DNA of 64,000 bases from Fasciolopsis buskii (Eukaryota; Platyhelminthes; Trematoda; Plagiorchiida; Fasciolidae), in the NCBI GenBank assembly GCA_008360955.1, contig LUCM01005573.1:139958-203957 (forward strand). Direction: 5' to 3'. Within the stretch, counting starts at the first letter, position 1. Each line of letters opens with the position of its first letter. The notes under the pieces are model-generated. The model did no database searches, had not been told where the DNA came from, and saw only the letters and a list, made by a program, of their open reading frames with translations. Shown in pieces: positions 61,910 through 64,000 of the stretch. The position numbers and the translations under genes were made by a program.

Positions 61910-64000
61910 TTTCGTGATTGGGTCATCCTAAGGATGTTAAACAAATGATAGCGTGAAAATCGTTGAACCTAACATTCAAATGGCACCTTCAAGCTCAGTG
62001 GCCAAAACCTCAGGAAAACTCGCAAACTGATCTTTGACGAAAACAGCTTCAAAAAAGACTGAAGTTGTCGGGTGTTGGAGACTGATTTTATTGACCCTTA
62101 TGGGGTTATTAAGTACTGATTGGTTTTTGTTTATGTTGCCTCGTGTCATTATGAATCGAACCATTTCAGGCACGACATTTCAACTTGAACTTTTTCGAGA
62201 ATTTTTAAGCCTTGATTCTAGTTTCACAATACCGTGTCCTATATTTCCTTGTTAAATCAATTTTAGATTCCAAGTCCTTTTTGAACGGTTCTATTGTGTC
62301 ACATGTTATTAATTTCTCAATTGATATCTGCCATCATCAAAAAGCCTTTGTGCTGACTTTTTAAATCAAATTATCCGATGTTAGGCAGATCAGTTTTACA
62401 GGCAGCGTAACCCTGAATAAGTCGTACTACACCAACTAAGAATAGCAACAGGACATTTCATCAAATTGCTGACAAGAAATCTATCCTTTGCTGCCCTAAT
62501 TTTGCATGCTGCTTCCACACACCCCACCTCATTCTCACTGACCCCGTTCGTAACGTATGGACTTTAACAGAACTTGACAGAAGAACAAGGTTGCCTGGCG
62601 AATCCCGACCAGAAAAGAAGACTGCTGAACATGTACAAGCAACAATAGGAAGTGCAGATTTGGAAATATTTTTTCCCAAAAATCTTCCAGGGAGTTTTTG
62701 GACACGAAAACCAAGGAGGAGGGAGTAGAAAATTAGGTTTACTAGTTTTTTCGAGGCGTTTATAGTGGGTAGGTGAGAGACATAAAACATGAAGTCATGC
62801 CAACACAAAGGAATGAACTTAATTACAATGCTGTCAGCATCAAATTTTTATGAGAACTGGCTTGCATTATTAAAATTCCCAGCCCTCTGTAAAAGCTTGG
62901 GAGTAACCAACTATATAGAATTCCTTGCAACATCTATTTCTACGTGTTTTAATTGCTTTTGTGACAATTCCGTGAATTCTAACCACTTTCAAATTCACAT
63001 ATACAGACACACACAGAAACACGTATACTCAGTAACCGAAGCATGAACTTACACGCACATGTTACTCTACTGCTTCTACTTGGCTTAAGGCTAACTTATA
63101 GGATCACTTGACTCAAAATCAGCCCAGCGTAAACGAAATTTCAGAAAACGTCATCCTCTACTGATAAAATTGTGTTGCCGACTTTTGAAAAAGTGCATAC
63201 ATTTGCCGGATTTCCCCTAAGAATGGTATATCACAATATTATCATTGATGTAAGTTAGAAGAAATTGTTTTCCCAAAGCAAAACTTTTTAAAATCATTCA
63301 AAACGAACAAGACTGAGAGGTGTACGGTACACAGTCTGTTTCGGTTTGTTGCATTCCAATTCGTCCATGGTCCGAGATCAGTCCCACATAGTAAAATGTT
63401 TAATTTAGGGAAGAGAAAGATGCCGCCCAGTCGTCACTTATTTTTTGTGTGTAAAAATGCCTCCCTTTGGCGAGGGCGCCGAAGCGTGTCTTTCCCAGCA
63501 GATCATGAAATAGCGCCAAAGTAACTAATGTACCTCGCAAGAACTGGTTCATATTTTCCTTTATGATGCATCTTATTTCACGCCTGTGTTGACTTCGTAT
63601 GTAAGTCATTAGGAAGGTATTTAAGAACAGTTGTGACGAGACGCTGAGAGAGGTTTGAGCGCATAGGTTTATTTAGAACGTGTCCAATCAAACAGAACCA
63701 GCTCTTATGAAAGATGAAAGGCCATTTGAATAAACACGACTCTGAGGATTAGAAGTCAGGTGTTCTCTGTATCTTTGCGCCGACTGAGAATAATGCACGT
63801 ATTCTGATTGGTTGATTGATTGATTACTTGGTCAATTAACTAAATAGCCGGTTAATTTGAATGCATCCAGACCAAGTAAAAAGAAGTTAAATTTAACGAT
63901 ATAAATAGCTAAATTCTTTTTTATGCTCTTTTTTGCTGTCGTATAGAAAAAGACATCAATTTAAAGAAATGAAAAACAAACCGCTTAAAAGCATGAATAA
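61910..64000. other. No gene supported; (TTGA)n tract
   Basis: A minus-strand frame at 62461-62808 (115 codons) and overlapping frames at 61976-62255 have no recognisable motif. A short (TTGA)n run lies at about 63806-63826. A good acceptor-like tract (CTCTTTTTTGCTGTCGTATAG) ends near 63947, and one frame behind it is open to the window edge. That could be the start of an exon cut off by the window. Confidence 0.45.

Noticed and set aside
62461..62808. 115-codon minus-strand frame as a gene
   Set aside because: No family, no splice or poly(A) signals, and length within what chance gives across six frames of 64 kb.

Overview
This window looks like non-model animal nuclear DNA. It is moderately AT-rich, gene-poor and intron-bearing, and it is full of old, broken retroelements. 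There is no sign of bacterial gene packing, operons, ribosome binding sites, rRNA genes or CRISPR. The mix of repeats (a CR1-like LINE, a Penelope-like element, a Ty3/Gypsy element, an RTE-like endonuclease piece, tRNA-derived SINE-like units) and the short introns suggest an invertebrate. My best guess is a flatworm, probably a trematode. That is inference from repeat content, not from a recognised host gene.

Layout. 1-3 kb: nothing supported. 3.56-5.55 kb (+): a chain of small exons with compatible GT-AG boundaries and phases, ending in a stop codon and an AATAAA; the product is unknown. 5.5-13.9 kb: mostly empty, with two tRNA-like repeats and weak exon candidates. 13.9-15.5 kb (+): decayed Ty3/Gypsy pol (RNase H, integrase, integrase C-terminal part). 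19.7-20.2 kb: two tRNA-like repeats. 24.9-27.0 kb (-): the best-preserved element, a CR1-like LINE (endonuclease, reverse transcriptase, C-terminal part, short tandem tail). 27.2-27.7 kb (+): an open frame without an ATG. 29.84-29.94 kb: a nested inverted repeat. 30.6-31.6 kb (+): a candidate two- or three-exon 3' gene end of unknown product. 34.7-35.1 kb and 52.5-52.9 kb (-): two diverged copies of one unidentified, apparently protein-coding repeat. 39.5-42.2 kb: candidate exons. 46.3-46.9 kb: two tRNA-like units next to a 37-bp direct repeat and a 17-bp hairpin. 50.8-51.9 kb (-): a Penelope-like element (RT plus GIY-YIG region), frameshifted. 54.3-54.7 kb (-): an RTE-like LINE endonuclease piece. 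57.7-58.7 kb (+): candidate exons, one with near-ideal splice sites. 59.1-60.9 kb: three tRNA-like repeats, one framed by an inverted repeat. 61.3-61.9 kb (+): a 189-codon open frame of unknown nature.

No host gene could be assigned a function, and no set of genes can be shown to work together. The transposon calls rest on protein motifs that I could read. The host exon calls rest only on open frames, splice signals and phase agreement. Such chains can arise by chance in a sequence this long, so they need transcript evidence.
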